Source: Dehalococcoidia bacterium
GTDB lineage: Bacteria > Chloroflexota > Dehalococcoidia > DSTF01 > JACRBR01
Direction: 5' to 3'
Length of the DNA: 64,000 nucleotides
Assembly (NCBI GenBank): GCA_040902535.1
Contig: JBBDXD010000001.1
Coordinates: 62,001 to 126,000, forward strand
Shown here in pieces: positions 62,279 through 64,000 of this stretch. The position numbers and the translations under genes are program-made. Positions within the stretch are counted from its first letter, which is position 1. Each line of letters opens with the position of its first letter. The notes under the pieces are model-generated. The model did not search any database. It was given only the letters and a program-made list of their open reading frames with translations, and was not told the DNA's origin.

Positions 62279-62304
62279 CACGCTTCCGGAACCAAGAGTA
62301 TAAG
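62275..62304 (+). promoter_or_regulatory. Strong sigma-70 promoter
   Basis: TTGACA at 62275-62280, an 18-base spacer and TATAAG at 62299-62304. Start expected about 62311, then GGAG and a GTG start at 62335. It decides the start of the next gene, since the longer frame (from 62272) begins before the promoter. Confidence 0.8.
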
Positions 62305-62334
62305 TGTTGTTGCTGCTTATCCTTGGAGAAACTA

Positions 62335-62994
62335 GTGGGCACTGTCACTCACCCAGCTACAGGTTCAACCGCGTCGCCCCCTCCGGCGCCAGGACCGCCC
62401 TCCGGGACGTGCAGGTTCACGAGCGACTCCGGCATCCTGCTCGTGGATGTTCCCTGCCTGATTGAAGAAGGCGTCGATCCCACGGCACGGATCGCTCGCC
62501 CTGGCGTCCCCGCTGCCGGTGAGTCGATCTTTGTCGAAACTGGCAACCCCCTGCGAATTCAATACCAGGGCCAGGTGTTAAAGACGCTCGCACTGGATCT
62601 TCGCGGCGCCATCGACCTTCTTCTGACCGTCGATCCCGACAGCAACTCGACAAGACTCGTACGGCGAGCGTCGTTCACCGTCCACGTCCGAGAGGGCGGG
62701 GGCGATCCGCCCGCGACCAAAGACAGCGTTGCTCCTCAGCTGTGTGTTAAACGTACGATGGTGCAGTTTGCGCTCGCGTCGGTCCGTGCCGCCAATAACG
62801 TCCTGACGGCGGTGATCGGGCTGCTCGCCATCGCCGCTGGCAGCAGCTCTGCCATCCTCTTAGCACTGGGTGAACGCCAATATGCGGCGCTGTCCGCGGC
62901 CGTCGTCCTCGTGATCCTGATCATCCTCCTCGTGTTCATCGTCGTTAGCTGGTTTCGCCGCGAGTCCGAGGTGTCGAGATGTCTGAGGAAATAG
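62335..62994 (+). CDS. Membrane protein of unknown function
   Basis: 219 residues from the GTG at 62335 (CTTGGAG upstream). Residues 1-145 are soluble: Pro/Ser-rich start, then CRFTSDSGILLVDVPCLIEE, NPLRIQYQGQVLKTLALDLR, ASFTVHVREGGGD. Two membrane segments follow: NVLTAVIGLLAIAAGSSSAI and YAALSAAVVLVILIILLVFI, then a basic tail (SWFRRESEVSRCLRK). Topology suggests a double-pass anchor with the N-terminal domain on one side. It overlaps the next gene by 16 bases. Confidence 0.7.
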   Translation: MGTVTHPATGSTASPPPAPGPPSGTCRFTSDSGILLVDVPCLIEEGVDPTARIARPGVPAAGESIFVETGNPLRIQYQGQVLKTLALDLRGAIDLLLTVDPDSNSTRLVRRASFTVHVREGGGDPPATKDSVAPQLCVKRTMVQFALASVRAANNVLTAVIGLLAIAAGSSSAILLALGERQYAALSAAVVLVILIILLVFIVVSWFRRESEVSRCLRK

Positions 62995-63311
62995 TCCCGC
63001 CCAACGAGGTGGTATTGGAACTCGATGGAAGCGAAGCGGTCGAGGCCGGCACGTCGCGCCGCATCACGATCAGGCTTCCCCGTTCCGACGTCCAGCAGAT
63101 GATCGACTACGAGGTCACGGATGACGAGGGCAACCGCGTGCAGTCGCAGAGGTTCCGCACGTCTCGAGGCGTCGATGCTATCCAGTCAATTTTAGAGGCA
63201 CCACCCTCGATCGGGTCGGGCAAGCTGAATGTCGCCATCAAGGTGATGCTTGAGGGCGACGAGGACGCATTGCCGATCATCTTCGAAGACAGCTTTGACG
63301 TAAAAGCATAG
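62979..63311 (+). CDS. Hypothetical soluble beta-rich protein
   Basis: 110 residues, ATG inside the end of the preceding gene. SRRITIRLPRSDVQQMIDYE, VTDDEGNRVQSQRFRTSRGV and GKLNVAIKVMLEGDEDALPI alternate like a beta-sandwich. No signal or membrane segment. Probably a cytosolic or interacting partner of the preceding membrane protein because the genes are coupled. Confidence 0.65.
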   Translation: MSEEIVPPNEVVLELDGSEAVEAGTSRRITIRLPRSDVQQMIDYEVTDDEGNRVQSQRFRTSRGVDAIQSILEAPPSIGSGKLNVAIKVMLEGDEDALPIIFEDSFDVKA

Positions 63312-63487
63312 ACATCCGTCGGCATCCGTTCACAGCTGGACCCAGGGCGCCCTCGGAATCGATCCTGAAGGCTATGTTCTGTCTGGTCATGCCCACAGTC
63401 GCGAAGCCACCGCGACACGATGGCGGAGTCGTGCGATCGCCCGGCCGTAGCGCGGCAGGGATGGCGTTACGGAGAAGGTAGACCCAC

Positions 63488-64000
63488 TTACGCCGTTTCG
63501 TTCGATCGCGCACGGAGCCCTATAAGTGCGAGGAGAGTCCCTGCTCCGGCAAGGAGAACAGCCAGCATCATGGGGAGACGCTTCCGATTTTCGAATGCCT
63601 CAGAACTGCCTGCGGTTGGGAGCGACAGGGACGACGGCCCGACGTCTCCATAGTCACCTGCGGGATCGACGGACGCATCGCGGTCTAGAGTGGCGTCGTC
63701 CTGGCCGTCTGTACCTTCGGCGGCGGGTGCGTCGACGTCGCTTGCCGGCGGTGCACCTTCAGGTGCTGTGGGCGTGAAGCGCGGCGCCTGCACGTTCGGG
63801 GCTGCTGGATCACCTGGTGTTGACGCGAGGCTCGTCGGGGTCGCGGTAGCGGTGGGTGTCTGAGTCACCGTGTCTGTGGACGTCGGAGTGGCTGTGTCTG
63901 GAAGCGGCGTATCCGTTGATGTTGCCGTTCCCGTGTGAGTCGCCGTGATGGTCGCCGTCGCCGTGTCCGGGAGCGATGTCTCGGTTGGTATTGGCGTCGG
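63488..64000 (-). CDS. Thr/Pro-stalk surface protein with C-terminal membrane anchor (3' part)
   Basis: The frame is open to the end of the window; 170 residues are visible and the N-terminal part lies beyond. It begins with PTPIPTETSLPDTATATITA-type stalk, followed by an acidic, Pro/Ala linker (APAAEGTDGQDDATLDRDAS), then one membrane segment LPMMLAVLLAGAGTLLALIG and a short basic end RARSNETA. A stalk, membrane helix and positive tail make it a cell-surface protein anchored at its C-terminus. Same stalk style as 12186-13925 and the giant protein, but with a membrane anchor instead of a dockerin. Confidence 0.85.
   Translation of the reverse strand, partial: PTPIPTETSLPDTATATITATHTGTATSTDTPLPDTATPTSTDTVTQTPTATATPTSLASTPGDPAAPNVQAPRFTPTAPEGAPPASDVDAPAAEGTDGQDDATLDRDASVDPAGDYGDVGPSSLSLPTAGSSEAFENRKRLPMMLAVLLAGAGTLLALIGLRARSNETA

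Overview
The window is a 64 kb, GC-rich (about 63-65% by eye) stretch of a bacterial chromosome. It fits an uncultured Chloroflexota, probably Dehalococcoidia-like. The signs are secreted proteins with long Thr/Pro stalks of the (T-P-T-A)n kind, a K+-independent H+-pyrophosphatase, split MaoC-type hotdog hydratases beside HSD17B4-like SDRs, many GTG/TTG starts and tight ATGA/GTGA overlaps. This is inference from gene style; no 16S gene or other phylogenetic marker was available.

Layout. 1-9.5 kb is core: the 3' part of error-prone dnaE2, a GNAT acetyltransferase, dinB (a translesion-synthesis group), an orphan beta-class DNA methyltransferase, an HD-GYP protein with a damaged HD motif, a primary-type sigma-70 factor and a long-chain acyl-CoA synthetase. 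9.6-18.9 kb holds hppA, a dockerin-ended surface protein and a promoter-led operon of two split MaoC hydratase pairs plus two paralogous SDRs, probably fatty or branched acyl-CoA turnover. 19.1-19.9 kb is a DUF433/DUF5615-type toxin-antitoxin pair with a readable promoter, a 17-bp palindromic operator and a Shine-Dalgarno. XerC/D-like recombinase, two tandem paralogous secreted proteins and a five-gene overlapping operon for ABC-type polysaccharide export and modification follow to 27.5 kb. Then come a class A serine hydrolase, a cupin, an Lrp/AsnC regulator and a Tat-secreted lipoprotein solute-binding protein.

31.2-43 kb is an accessory region starting at tRNA-Asp(GTC). Downstream of the tRNA lie a hydrolase-cyclase fusion and three single minus-strand genes (VOC, RibD/DHFR-like, PNPOx-like). 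They are separated by three copies of a ~77-bp repeat ending in the tRNA 3' end, plus one exact 21-bp copy of the tRNA 3' end. This looks like an array of single-gene cassettes, or a ladder of integration scars, at tRNA-Asp. It runs into a decayed phage-like island: prim-pol/helicase, P27 terminase small subunit and ParB-methyltransferase, all with several frameshifts or a stop codon. A stub resembling the C-terminus of a type I restriction R subunit lies at the far end. No integrase is visible in it.

43.3-51.6 kb is one gene for a ~2750-residue secreted mosaic: RCC1-like repeats, three beta-helix segments, an HExxH metalloprotease-like motif, TSP3-like repeats, two Thr/Pro stalks and a C-terminal dockerin. 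It has no ATG, GTG or TTG start in the right place. 51.6-52.8 kb holds broken genes. 53.1-57.2 kb has sodC, a UbiB-like kinase and a NarL-type two-component pair. 57.3-60.1 kb is a minus-strand set (small protein, PNPOx-like, acyl carrier protein, truncated acyl-AMP ligase). Divergent to it is a UbiE-like methyltransferase/UbiA-like prenyltransferase pair. The end of the window holds a strongly promoted pair of unknown genes and the 3' end of another Thr/Pro-stalk membrane-anchored protein.
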